64,000 bases of DNA, taken from an uncultured Bacteroidales bacterium. GTDB lineage: Bacteria; Bacteroidota; Bacteroidia; Bacteroidales; UBA932. The notes beneath the pieces were generated by a model. The model did not search any database. It had not been told where the DNA came from and saw nothing but the letters and a program-made list of their open reading frames with translations. The first letter of the stretch is position 1. Every line of letters starts with the position of its first letter. Positions 45,278-53,664 of the stretch are shown here, in pieces. Where the stretch lies: the NCBI GenBank assembly GCA_949294195.1, contig CASFGK010000003.1:1-64000 (forward strand), given 5' to 3'. Made by a program: the position numbers and the translations under genes.

Positions 45278-45310
45278 CAGACATTATTAACTATTTAATC
45301 TTTTTGCAAA

Positions 45311-45586
45311 ATGGCTGAATATTTACAGGCTGAAAAGAAGCAAGAGATTTTCGCGAAGTACGGAAAGTCTAATAAGGACACCGGCTCACCAGAGAGTCAA
45401 GTTGCTCTATTTTCCTACCGTATCGCTCACCTGACTGAGCATCTGAAGCAGAACAAGAAAGACAATGTAACCCGCCGTTCTCTTCTCAAGCTCGTAGGTC
45501 AGAGACGTCGTCTCCTTGATTACCTCAAAGAGAGAGACATCGAGAGATACAGAACTATCGTCAAGGAGCTCGGTCTCCGTCGATAA
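45311..45586 (+). CDS. rpsO: Ribosomal protein uS15
   Basis: 91 residues, complete. [28 protein letters not shown] and the C-terminal [20 protein letters not shown] are the rRNA-binding helices of S15, which nucleates the 30S platform. Arginine codons lean to CGT/CGC, unlike the AGG/AGA-rich neighbours, as expected for a highly expressed gene. The rpsO-pnp order is the same as in many bacteria. Confidence 0.98.
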   Translation: MAEYLQAEKKQEIFAKYGKSNKDTGSPESQVALFSYRIAHLTEHLKQNKKDNVTRRSLLKLVGQRRRLLDYLKERDIERYRTIVKELGLRR

Positions 45587-45632
45587 AAGATACTGCGGAA
45601 CCGGATGCATTTCCGGTTTCCGGCATGTCAGA

Positions 45633-45676
45633 AAAGAGGCAAGGGTGTCCGTATGCGGCATTCAGCCTCTTTTTTT
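45633..45676 (+). terminator. Rho-independent terminator after rpsO
   Basis: AAAGAGGC (45633-45640) pairs with GCCTCTTT (45665-45672) and is followed by further T. A second stem GGAACCGGA / TCCGGTTTCC (45597-45621) precedes it, directly after the rpsO stop. Confidence 0.75.
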
Positions 45677-45715
45677 ATAAACTGCCGGAAACGCAGTTTG
45701 CCTCGGACGGTCAAC

Positions 45716-45835
45716 GTGCCTGTTAACAAACCATTCAACCTGCGACAGGCACCGGAACACAACATATATTCGGAATAGTATAAAGGAAGAAGACAATAAA
45801 TATTAATCAACTCCCATAGGGGGAGGCAGGTTGAA
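45716..45835 (+). promoter_or_regulatory. Pseudoknot-forming leader of pnp
   Basis: GTGCCTGT (45716-45723) pairs with ACAGGCAC (45745-45752). The 21-nt loop holds TTCAACCTGC (45734-45743), the exact complement of GCAGGTTGAA (45826-45835), 9 nt before the ATG at 45845. A third stem CTCCC/GGGAG (45811-45825) abuts the long-range helix and could stack on it. The fold would hide the ribosome landing site. No promoter consensus is clear in 45677-45715; a TTTG at 45697-45700 is the best -7 candidate. Not a family I recognise. Confidence 0.6.
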
Positions 45836-45844
45836 AGAAGATTC

Positions 45845-48223
45845 ATGAATATCATTAACAAGAAAATCGAATTATCCGACGGAAGGATAATTGAAATCGA
45901 AACAGGAAAACTTGCCAAACAGGCAGACGGATCAGTAGTAGTAAAAATGGGAGGCACAATGCTTCTGGCTTGTGTCACTTGCGCAAAAGACGCCAAGGAA
46001 GATGTGGATTTCATGCCGCTTCAGGTGGACTACAAGGAGAAATTCGCATCAGCCGGAAGATTTCCGGGAGGATTCATGAAACGCGAAGGCAAAGCCTCCG
46101 ATGCAGAGATCCTTACTGCCAGACTCGTGGACAGGGCGCTCAGACCATTGTTCCCTGAGGATTTCCACGCAGAAGTATATGTGACCATCAATCTCATCTC
46201 CGCAGAAAAAGACATCCAGCCTGATGCCCTTGCAGGACTTGCCGCTTCTTCGGCGCTTGCAGTAAGCGACATTCCGTTCGGAGGACCGATCTCCGAAGTG
46301 CGTGTAGCCCGTATTGACGGACAGTTCCGAATCAATCCGAACTTCAGCGAAATGGACAGGGCCGACATCGACCTCATGGTTGCCGCCACATACGACAACA
46401 TCATGATGGTCGAAGGCGAAATGAATGAGGTGAGCGAGGCGGACATGCTAGAAGCCATCAAGTTCGCCCATGAGGAAATCAAGAAGCACTGCAAGGTGCA
46501 GATGGAACTCATGGAGGAGACCGGAAAGACAGTAAAAAGGACATATTGCCATGAGGAAAACGATGAAGACCTCCGCAAGGCAGTAGAGACGTTCTGCTAT
46601 GACAGATGTTATTCAATAGCCAAGTCAGGACTTCCGAAACACGAGAGATCCGATGCTTTCGATGCTCTGAAAGAAGAGTTTTACCAGACTCTCCCTGAGG
46701 AGGACCGCGAAGCGAAGAAAATGATGGTGGAAAGATACTACCATGCTGTAGAGAAGCATGCCATGAGGAATCTCATCCTCGATGAGGGCATCCGTCTGGA
46801 CGGCCGCAAGAGCACTGAAGTCCGCCCTATATGGTGCGAAGCCGGATATCTTCCGTGCGCACACGGTTCCGCAATCTTCACACGAGGCGAAACACAGTCG
46901 CTTTCTACAGTGACTCTCGGGACCAAACTTGACATGAAAGAGCTGGATGAAGTCCTTGTACAGGGTTCGGAACAGTTCGTGCTCCACTACAACTTCCCTC
47001 CGTTCGCAACCGGAGAGGCAAAAGCCCAGAGAGGTGTGGGACGACGCGAAATCGGACACGGGAATCTTGCATGGAGAGCACTCAAGCCTATGGTGCCTCT
47101 TGCTCCGGAAAACCCTTACGCTGTCCGCGTAGTCTCTGATATTCTTGAATCGAACGGCTCATCATCAATGGCTACCGTTTGTGCAGGGTGTCTTGCACTC
47201 ATGGACGCAGGCGTGAAAATCAAGAAGCCTGTCGCCGGTGTGGCAATGGGTCTTATCACAGACGCAGAAAGGCCAAACGACAGATATGCTATCCTGACCG
47301 ACATCCTCGGAGACGAAGACCACCTCGGAGACATGGACTTCAAGGTGACCGGTACCAAGGACGGAATCACAGCCACACAGATGGATATCAAAGTGGACGG
47401 ACTGTCTTATGAAGTGCTTGCCAAAGCCCTCGAGCAGGCCCGTCAGGGCAGGATGCACATCATGGGAGAAATGATGAAATGCATCAGCGAGCCGCGCGCC
47501 GACTACAAACCGTTCGTTCCGCGTATCGTACAGATCCGGGTTCCAGGCGAATTCATCGGAGCCATCATCGGAAAAGGCGGAGAAGTCATCCAGAAAATAC
47601 AGAGGGAGACCGGTACGACTGTCACCATCACTGAGGACAATGCAAACGGAGTCAGCGAGGGCATCGTAGACATTTTCGGAGACAACAAGGAGTCTATGGA
47701 CAAGGCTCTCGAGTGGATCAACGGTATCTGCGCCGTTCCGGAGGTAGGAAAGGTCTACCACGGCACAGTGGTTTCCACACTTGAGTTCGGAGCTTTCGTA
47801 GAGATCCTGCCGGGCAAGGAAGGTCTGCTCCACATCTCTGAAATCGACTGGGGAAAGACCGACAAGGTGGAAGACATCCTCAACGTAGGAGACGAAGTGG
47901 ATGTAAAACTTCTTGAAATCGACCCTAAGACCGGAAAGATGAGACTTTCGCGCAAAGCCCTCCTTGAAAAGCCGGAAGGCTATGTAGAGCCGGAACGCAG
48001 GACGAGATCCAACGGCCAGGACAAAGGTCCCCGCCGCGGAAGCGACGACAAGCGCGGACCGCGCCGTGATGACAGAAGAGGAAGCGACGAGCGCAGGAAT
48101 GACCGCCGCGATGACCGAAGGGCTCCACGCCGTGAGAGCAGGCCTCATCATGAGAACCAGCCGGCCGACTTCTCATCCGACGCAGGCTTCGATGCTCCGG
48201 ACTACAACAACGAACTGTTCTAG
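45845..48223 (+). CDS. pnp: Polyribonucleotide nucleotidyltransferase
   Basis: Phosphorolytic 3'-5' exoribonuclease. 792 residues: two RNase PH domains (1-~230 and ~310-550, with [13 protein letters not shown] and [14 protein letters not shown], and the catalytic [16 protein letters not shown]), a KH domain ([20 protein letters not shown], about 575) and an S1 domain ([21 protein letters not shown], about 640). An Arg/Asp-rich tail of about 75 residues (717-792) follows S1. The leader can form a pseudoknot, hinting at control of its own translation. Confidence 0.97.
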   Translation: MNIINKKIELSDGRIIEIETGKLAKQADGSVVVKMGGTMLLACVTCAKDAKEDVDFMPLQVDYKEKFASAGRFPGGFMKREGKASDAEILTARLVDRALRPLFPEDFHAEVYVTINLISAEKDIQPDALAGLAASSALAVSDIPFGGPISEVRVARIDGQFRINPNFSEMDRADIDLMVAATYDNIMMVEGEMNEVSEADMLEAIKFAHEEIKKHCKVQMELMEETGKTVKRTYCHEENDEDLRKAVETFCYDRCYSIAKSGLPKHERSDAFDALKEEFYQTLPEEDREAKKMMVERYYHAVEKHAMRNLILDEGIRLDGRKSTEVRPIWCEAGYLPCAHGSAIFTRGETQSLSTVTLGTKLDMKELDEVLVQGSEQFVLHYNFPPFATGEAKAQRGVGRREIGHGNLAWRALKPMVPLAPENPYAVRVVSDILESNGSSSMATVCAGCLALMDAGVKIKKPVAGVAMGLITDAERPNDRYAILTDILGDEDHLGDMDFKVTGTKDGITATQMDIKVDGLSYEVLAKALEQARQGRMHIMGEMMKCISEPRADYKPFVPRIVQIRVPGEFIGAIIGKGGEVIQKIQRETGTTVTITEDNANGVSEGIVDIFGDNKESMDKALEWINGICAVPEVGKVYHGTVVSTLEFGAFVEILPGKEGLLHISEIDWGKTDKVEDILNVGDEVDVKLLEIDPKTGKMRLSRKALLEKPEGYVEPERRTRSNGQDKGPRRGSDDKRGPRRDDRRGSDERRNDRRDDRRAPRRESRPHHENQPADFSSDAGFDAPDYNNELF

Positions 48224-48245
48224 GCCGGACACCGGAAATGATACA

Positions 48246-48301
48246 GCAGAAGGTCTTTCATAAAACCTCCATACCGGTCTTATGGAAGGCCTTCTGCTTT
48301 T
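48246..48301 (+). terminator. Rho-independent terminator after pnp
   Basis: GCAGAAGG (48246-48253) / CCTTCTGC (48290-48297) with an inner CCATA/TATGG stem, followed by TTTT. Confidence 0.75.
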
Positions 48302-48317
48302 ATACGGTTTTATACGG
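48298..48317 (+). repeat. Perfect 10-bp tandem duplication
   Basis: TTTTATACGG twice in a row, overlapping the T-tract of the pnp terminator. It lies 29 nt before the next gene. Purpose unknown; could be a slippage product. Confidence 0.6.
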
Positions 48318-48345
48318 ACTTGACAAACTATCCCATATCTGAATA

Positions 48346-50568
48346 ATGCCTTTCCATAAGATCCTGTTTATATTGATTTCCGTACTACTTGCAGGGTATC
48401 CATGCAGCATGGCGGCAATTGGCCCTGCATATCCGGCAGATACGGCAGACACAGCTGTTTTCCCCACTGACACAGCTGAAACTGTAAACCTCGAAGGGAC
48501 GGTTTTCACCGCCGAAAAGAAACCTGTAGTCTACAGGCTCGACAGAAAGACTGTAAGCGGCTCCTCGGCACTGTCTGCAGCCGGAGGTTCCGCGGTGGAC
48601 GTCCTCAAGACCATGCCGTCCGTACGTGTTGACGCAGACGGAGAAGTGTCATTCCGCGGAAGCACCGGCTTTCTGGTCTATGTTGACGGGAAACCCAGTA
48701 TGCTGGAAGGGACGCAGGCTCTGGAGCAGATACCTGCAGACAATATCGAAGACATAGAGATAATCACATCCCCTTCAGCCGTCTACAGGACAGACGGAGA
48801 TGCAGGCATCATCAATATCATCACCAGAAAACGCCATACGGAAGGCCTCGGGGGCTCCGTATCCGCTTCAGGAAGTACGATAGGATCATGGAGCGGTGAC
48901 GTACAGCTGGACCTCAACCGGAACAACCACAGATGGTACATCGGCGGCACTGCCTCGCAGATACGCGGACGCAGCGAGTTCAGCCAGCGGAAACACACTG
49001 TGGCAGACCGGTTCGAGACCGTTTCGGATGCCGACGGGTACCGGCACAGTACAGTATCATCGTATATCGGGAAAATCGGCTGGGAATTCATGAATGACAG
49101 ACATCATGCCCTGGTGGAATTCCAGTCCGGAGTGACAGACAACGCCCGTGGAGGAGACATGACATATTACGAGAACAGAAAGGAATCCGGCACTGTTACA
49201 AACGATGATACATACGACAGCCACGACCGGTATTCAAATGAAAAAAGGCTTGCCCAAATCACGGCAGAATACTCCTTCATCCTGAACGGACGAGGGGACA
49301 AGATTTCCGCACAGGGCCGGCTGAGATATGACTGGTATGCTCTGGAATATACTGAAAGCAACCTGTTTACGCAGACGGGAGGAAGATATGAGGGTACACG
49401 CGGCTATGAGGACGAATACCACTGGGACTATGACTGGGATGTGAAATATCTGTTGAACTACCGGCCTGGAGGAAAATTCGAGGCGGGCTACCAGATGACT
49501 TCGTACAGCGAAGTGGGAGACTACAGTATAAAGTACTGGGACAGGGAAATGGAAGAGTTCCAGTGGCAGGATGACATGTATGCCCCGTTTTTCTACCGCA
49601 GGCAGATACACTCGCTTTTCGCCATGGCTACGGACAGTTTCGGTCCTGTGGATGCAAATGTCGGAATCCGCGGGGACTACACGCATGACATCATGGAAAT
49701 TACGGTAAAGGATGCCAGCCGCAACCTGAAACGTTATGAACTTTTCCCCTCCGCACATATCTCCTACCATGCTCCTGATGACAATACCGTATCCGCGTCC
49801 TACGCGTTCCGCACAAACCGTCCCGGCATCTGGAAACTCGAGCCATACATCACATATGAAGACTATTACACCCGTCTCATAGGAAACCCTGACATCAGGC
49901 CAGAGTACATCCATTCAGCCGAGCTGGGATACCGCAAGATATTCGGCAAGAACCGCAACATCCTGACCTTTACCGGATTCTTCCGGGCATGCAAAGGTAA
50001 GACCGACCTTATCCGCAGACCGTACCAGCCGGGAGTGACACTGGACTCGCTTATAAATGCAGGAAACGACATGACATTCGGACTGGAAGGCGAAGCTCGC
50101 TTGAAAGCAGCCGGATGGTGGGACTTGGCTGTTACCGGAAGCGCATTCAGATACAGCTTCAAGAGTACCTATGAAGGCAGCAGGGACGCATCCGGATTCA
50201 GCTATACCATCGGGGTGATAAACAATTTCAGAGCCGGCAGGACCACGAAAATACAGTTCGATGCCAACGCCATCGGACCGGCCGTCCTTTCACAAGGTAC
50301 GGAAAAGGGATATTTCTATTTCGACCTGGCAGTCAGACAGCAGATCATAAAGGACAGGCTTTCCGCCTCTTTGGTCTTCCATGACGCATTCCATACAGCC
50401 AAATACGAAAACCGGAGGGAAACTACAGGCTTGCTGTCCCTGACCAACGTCAGACCTGTCTATCCGAACATAGTCCTGTCAGTAAGCTATACTTTCAATG
50501 TCAGGGAAAGAAAGGAACACGGCGGGGCCATCTCGACAGGAACCATCTTCGAAGGCAAGGACTTCTGA
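48346..50568 (+). CDS. Outer-membrane beta-barrel receptor-like protein
   Basis: 740 residues with a signal peptide (about 1-24), a plug-like domain (SAVDVLKTMPSVRVDADGEVSF, VYVDGKPSMLEG, IPADNIEDIEIITSPSAVY, AGIINIITRK) and a large barrel. This is the architecture of the outer-membrane beta-barrel family 3 with TonB plug, common in Bacteroidota. There is no clear TonB box and no N-terminal carboxypeptidase-like domain is seen. No linked gene hints at its cargo. Confidence 0.82.
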   Translation: MPFHKILFILISVLLAGYPCSMAAIGPAYPADTADTAVFPTDTAETVNLEGTVFTAEKKPVVYRLDRKTVSGSSALSAAGGSAVDVLKTMPSVRVDADGEVSFRGSTGFLVYVDGKPSMLEGTQALEQIPADNIEDIEIITSPSAVYRTDGDAGIINIITRKRHTEGLGGSVSASGSTIGSWSGDVQLDLNRNNHRWYIGGTASQIRGRSEFSQRKHTVADRFETVSDADGYRHSTVSSYIGKIGWEFMNDRHHALVEFQSGVTDNARGGDMTYYENRKESGTVTNDDTYDSHDRYSNEKRLAQITAEYSFILNGRGDKISAQGRLRYDWYALEYTESNLFTQTGGRYEGTRGYEDEYHWDYDWDVKYLLNYRPGGKFEAGYQMTSYSEVGDYSIKYWDREMEEFQWQDDMYAPFFYRRQIHSLFAMATDSFGPVDANVGIRGDYTHDIMEITVKDASRNLKRYELFPSAHISYHAPDDNTVSASYAFRTNRPGIWKLEPYITYEDYYTRLIGNPDIRPEYIHSAELGYRKIFGKNRNILTFTGFFRACKGKTDLIRRPYQPGVTLDSLINAGNDMTFGLEGEARLKAAGWWDLAVTGSAFRYSFKSTYEGSRDASGFSYTIGVINNFRAGRTTKIQFDANAIGPAVLSQGTEKGYFYFDLAVRQQIIKDRLSASLVFHDAFHTAKYENRRETTGLLSLTNVRPVYPNIVLSVSYTFNVRERKEHGGAISTGTIFEGKDF

Positions 50569-50594
50569 ACTGGAGACGAAGTTCAAAATAATAG

Positions 50595-50602
50595 TATCTT
50601 TG
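50595..50602 (+). promoter_or_regulatory. -7 box for rsmA
   Basis: TATCTTTG, a full TAnnTTTG match, 23 nt before the ATG. The -33 region is not recognisable. Confidence 0.55.
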
Positions 50603-50625
50603 CACTCTGAGAAAAAGACAAGCCA

Positions 50626-51450
50626 ATGGAAGTCAGAGCAAAAAAATCACTTGGACAACATTTTCTTACAGACCTTTCCGTCGCACGCGGAATAGTGGAC
50701 GCACTCGTGACTGACGGTTATCCTGAAACCTCCGGAGGAGGACGTTTCGAGACACTTGAAGTAGGTCCGGGAATGGGGGTGCTTTCCCGGTACCTTCTTG
50801 AAAGGGAAGACATTGACCTGAAAATGGTGGAAATCGACAGAGAATCGGTAGACTACCTGCTGGTGAATTTCCCAAAGGCGGCAGGCCGCATCCTTCAGGC
50901 GGACTTCCTGAAGCTGGATCTGGAGAGTTTCTTCAAGGAAAGGTTTCTGATAATCGGCAACTTCCCGTATAACATTTCCTCGCAGATCTTCTTCAAGATA
51001 CTTGACTGCAAGGAAAACGTCCCTCAGGTAGTGTGCATGATACAGAAAGAAGTCGCCGAGCGCATTGCCGAGAAACCAGGCACCAAGACTTACGGAATCC
51101 TTTCCGTTCTTCTGCAGGCATGGTATGACATCGAATACCTGTTCACAGTAGGAGAGGGCGCCTTCAATCCCCCGCCTAAAGTCAAATCCGCCGTAATCCG
51201 GCTGAAAAGGAATTCACGCGTCTCGCTTGGATGTGACGAAAAACTTTTCAAGGCCATAGTAAAGAACGCATTCAACCAGCGCCGCAAGACTCTGCGCAAT
51301 TCGCTCAAACCTATGGTTTCCGCCAAGGCGGAACGCGAAGGCTGGCAGGAAGGACAGCTGGCGGAATTCATTTCCGCCCCTGTCTTCGGACTCCGTCCGG
51401 AACGTCTCGGCGTCGATGACTTTATCAGGCTCACTCTCCTTCTGTCATAA
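50626..51450 (+). CDS. rsmA: 16S rRNA dimethyladenosine transferase
   Basis: KsgA: dimethylates A1518 and A1519 in 16S rRNA during 30S maturation. KKSLGQHFLTD opens the protein, LEVGPGMGVLSRYLL is SAM motif I, and NFPYNISSQIFFKIL is the catalytic NxPY motif. C-terminal FNPPPKVKSAVIRL and AFNQRRKTLRNSLK are diagnostic. 274 residues, complete. (Synonym ksgA.). Confidence 0.96.
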   Translation: MEVRAKKSLGQHFLTDLSVARGIVDALVTDGYPETSGGGRFETLEVGPGMGVLSRYLLEREDIDLKMVEIDRESVDYLLVNFPKAAGRILQADFLKLDLESFFKERFLIIGNFPYNISSQIFFKILDCKENVPQVVCMIQKEVAERIAEKPGTKTYGILSVLLQAWYDIEYLFTVGEGAFNPPPKVKSAVIRLKRNSRVSLGCDEKLFKAIVKNAFNQRRKTLRNSLKPMVSAKAEREGWQEGQLAEFISAPVFGLRPERLGVDDFIRLTLLLS

Positions 51451-51488
51451 ATACCCCGGAATCCGCACACCCTGCACAGGATACCGGA

Positions 51489-51869
51489 TTAGAGCCGGGA
51501 AGCCCGGGGAAGAGCAAAGGCAAAGGACAGAACGGCTGCCGTAAAGGCGACAGCTATATATATGTAGTTGGCAATTACGAAATCCCGGACCGTCGGGACC
51601 ATGAAAACGGTTCCCGTCACGGCCGCGAGCAGGACTATGGACACCAAGGCAAAGGCTATGGCCGTCAGACGGTTCCGTCTCCTGATGGAACGTACTGCAG
51701 ACATGATCGCCATGATATCAGCCTGCTTCTCCTCTTCCGTCCGTCCGGCAAGCGATGCCGGTGTCGGAAGCAGATCGATCTGGCGGACAAGTTCGGACAT
51801 AAAGGCCTCGCTTCCACGGACCTGAGGCATGTTGTCATGGATAAACTGGCGTATTTCCTTGTCTTTCAT
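51489..51869 (-). CDS. Small membrane protein of an ECF sigma unit
   Basis: 126 residues. Soluble N-terminal part (1-65, MKDKEIRQFIHDNMPQV) followed by two transmembrane helices (about 68-90 and 98-120). It is the last gene of a three-gene unit after the sigma factor, which suggests an anti-sigma-like or membrane-sensor role, but there is no recognisable zinc anti-sigma motif. Similar proteins next to sigma factors in this phylum are annotated only as domains of unknown function. Confidence 0.6.
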   Translation of the reverse strand: MKDKEIRQFIHDNMPQVRGSEAFMSELVRQIDLLPTPASLAGRTEEEKQADIMAIMSAVRSIRRRNRLTAIAFALVSIVLLAAVTGTVFMVPTVRDFVIANYIYIAVAFTAAVLSFAFALPRASRL

Positions 51870-51926
51870 TTTTTCTATTGCTTTAAAACAGATAGTTGTC
51901 CATGTCTGCAGAATCTTTCATTCATG

Positions 51927-52424
51927 TCAGACGGACAGATTTTCAATATAAGCCTTCAAGTGCTGCCGTCCTCTGGAGAGATGTGAACGGACAGTGCCGG
52001 AAGGCATACCGGTTATGGCTTCTATATCCTTGACGGACTTGTCTTCCATATAAAAAAGCAGGATCACCGTCCTTTCCGTTTCAGGAAGATCCCGGATGGC
52101 CATATACAGGTCCTGATACTTGTATCCGGAGTCTGGATCAGCCCCTTCGTCCGGCTTTCTTTCATGCACCGGGGACAGTTCATCTCCTTCTGTTCTGGAA
52201 ACACGTGCCTTGTAGTCATAGAAACAGTTGTATGCTATGCGGAAAAGCCATGTGGAAAATCTGGCCCTTCCCTCAAACTTCTCAAAAGACATATAGGCTT
52301 TCAGCATAGCCTCCTGGGCCAGGTCATCGGCACGGAACGAATCCCCTCCACACAGCACGCACAGGAATCTGCGCAAAGATTCCTGCTCGTACCCAAGCTG
52401 CCGTATGAACTGATTCCTGTCCAC
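51927..52424 (-). CDS. RNA polymerase ECF sigma factor
   Basis: 165 residues. Region 2 is seen in DDLAQEAMLKAYMSFEKF and FSTWLFRIAYNCFYDYKAR; region 4 in LPETERTVILLFYMEDKSVKDIEAITGMPSGTVRSHLSRGRQHL. No region 1 or 3, as in the ECF class. Target promoters are unknown. It follows the membrane protein gene by 6 nt and precedes the other by 57 nt. Confidence 0.93.
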   Translation of the reverse strand: MDRNQFIRQLGYEQESLRRFLCVLCGGDSFRADDLAQEAMLKAYMSFEKFEGRARFSTWLFRIAYNCFYDYKARVSRTEGDELSPVHERKPDEGADPDSGYKYQDLYMAIRDLPETERTVILLFYMEDKSVKDIEAITGMPSGTVRSHLSRGRQHLKAYIENLSV

Positions 52425-52430
52425 TTCAGA

Positions 52431-52868
52431 CTACTGTTTCTCTTCTGTTTTCTGTCTTTTCATCCTTGCAGCCGCCTCTTCCGCCTCAATCTCCGGCATC
52501 ATCCATTTCCGGCCGACAAAGAACGCCAGAAGAAGTCCGGCACCGACCGCCGCAAAAATAGCTCCGGTGATGATCGCACCCGTGCTGTCACCGATAAAAG
52601 GAGAGCCTGCCAGCATCCCCACCCCTATTACAGACAGTACAGTACCCCATGTCATCTTGTTCAGGAGTTTCATTTTCAGAGTTCTGCTGCTTCTTGTATC
52701 AGCAAATACGGAAGGATCGATCTCCTGACCGTTCTCAACGGCTTTGAGAAGGACATCCGTCTTCCGGTTGATCTCGTGGTCTCTTGATCTGTAGACAAGT
52801 GCCACAATCCATATAGGCATCACTACACACAGTCCGGTCACTATAAGTACCGCAGTCCAATCAATCAT
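52431..52868 (-). CDS. Small membrane protein upstream of the sigma factor (DUF6249-like)
   Basis: 145 residues: a first transmembrane helix at the N-terminus (about 5-25), a cytoplasmic middle (HEINRKTDVLLKAVENGQEI), then two helices (about 70-90 and 97-117) and a charged tail. Resembles proteins of the DUF6249 type that occur beside ECF sigma factors in Bacteroides. No enzymatic motif. Function not known; membrane sensing is the simple guess from context. Confidence 0.6.
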   Translation of the reverse strand: MIDWTAVLIVTGLCVVMPIWIVALVYRSRDHEINRKTDVLLKAVENGQEIDPSVFADTRSSRTLKMKLLNKMTWGTVLSVIGVGMLAGSPFIGDSTGAIITGAIFAAVGAGLLLAFFVGRKWMMPEIEAEEAAARMKRQKTEEKQ

Positions 52869-53083
52869 GATATTGTAAGATTAATGAATTAATACCCGGT
52901 TTTTCCCTTTTCCTCTGAGGAAATTCACATGTTAGACTCGGAGAGGGAACGGAATGTTGCGACAATTTATGAATTTTCCGGAAAAATTTCCGCAGGACCG
53001 TCCCTTTTCAGTTTCGATTCAGAATCCGATATGAAATTTGCAATCAGAAAATGACAAGATAACAATTAAAAACCGTTTTTGAC

Positions 53084-53527
53084 ATGAAAAAGTTCTTTAT
53101 CGCAACGGCAGTGCTTCTCGCAAGCATAGTATCGGCAACGGCAGGCAATCAGGAAAGGCCTTCTACAGTAGACAAGCTTCCGGCCAATGCCAGGCAGTTC
53201 CTCTCGCAGCATTTCAGCGGACTGAATGTGGCATTTGTAGTGGAAGACCCTAAAATGATCGGCTCCGAATATGAAGTGACCTACACGGACCGAACGGAAG
53301 TCGATTTCAATCCGCAGGGAGAATGGACCAGCGTCGAACGCAAATACAGTGCGGTACCGTCGTCAGTAGTCCCTAAGCAGATTGCCGACTATGTCGCCAA
53401 AGGAAATTTCACTAACCAGTGGATCAAAAAGATAGAGCGTAATGCCTATTCCTGGGAAATAGAACTGAACAACGGGCTTGAAATCGAGTTCGACATGCAG
53501 TTCAATGTAATCGGGTTTGACGACTAG
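53084..53527 (+). CDS. Exported PepSY-like protein
   Basis: 147 residues with a signal peptide (1-20, ending SATAG). The mature part is the two-repeat PepSY-like (DUF2874) fold: LPANARQFLSQHFSGLNVAFV and EYEVTYTDRTEVDFNPQGEWTSVE, then VPKQIADYVAKGNF and WEIELNNGLEIEFDMQFNVIGFDD. Such periplasmic proteins are common in Bacteroidota and resemble beta-lactamase-inhibitor-like folds; function uncharacterised. A weak -7 box (GAAATTTG, 53033-53040) lies upstream. Confidence 0.8.
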   Translation: MKKFFIATAVLLASIVSATAGNQERPSTVDKLPANARQFLSQHFSGLNVAFVVEDPKMIGSEYEVTYTDRTEVDFNPQGEWTSVERKYSAVPSSVVPKQIADYVAKGNFTNQWIKKIERNAYSWEIELNNGLEIEFDMQFNVIGFDD

Positions 53528-53550
53528 GAATATCTGCATCAAGACAAGAA

Positions 53551-53623
53551 CAACCGGGCCGCTGTATTTCAGGAATCCGGCACTCTGGCGAGTGTCCCCT
53601 GATACAGCGGCCCGGTCTGTTGT
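53551..53623. terminator. Long hairpin between convergent genes
   Basis: A 13-bp stem CCGGGCCGCTGTA / TACAGCGGCCCGG continues, past a 2-nt bulge, into TCAGG/CCTGA and a third stem GGCACTC/GAGTGTC with a TGGC loop. CAAC/GTTG adds pairs at the base. No U-tract follows, so it acts as a structured 3' end for both transcripts rather than a textbook intrinsic terminator. Confidence 0.55.
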
Positions 53624-53664
53624 CCGGAACTGCAGGATCATATTCCCGCGGCAAATGAATAAGG

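Noticed and set aside
45597-45621. Hairpin GGAACCGGA/TCCGGTTTCC just after rpsO as a terminator
   Set aside because: No T-run after it; the terminator proper is at 45633-45676. It may help RNA processing.
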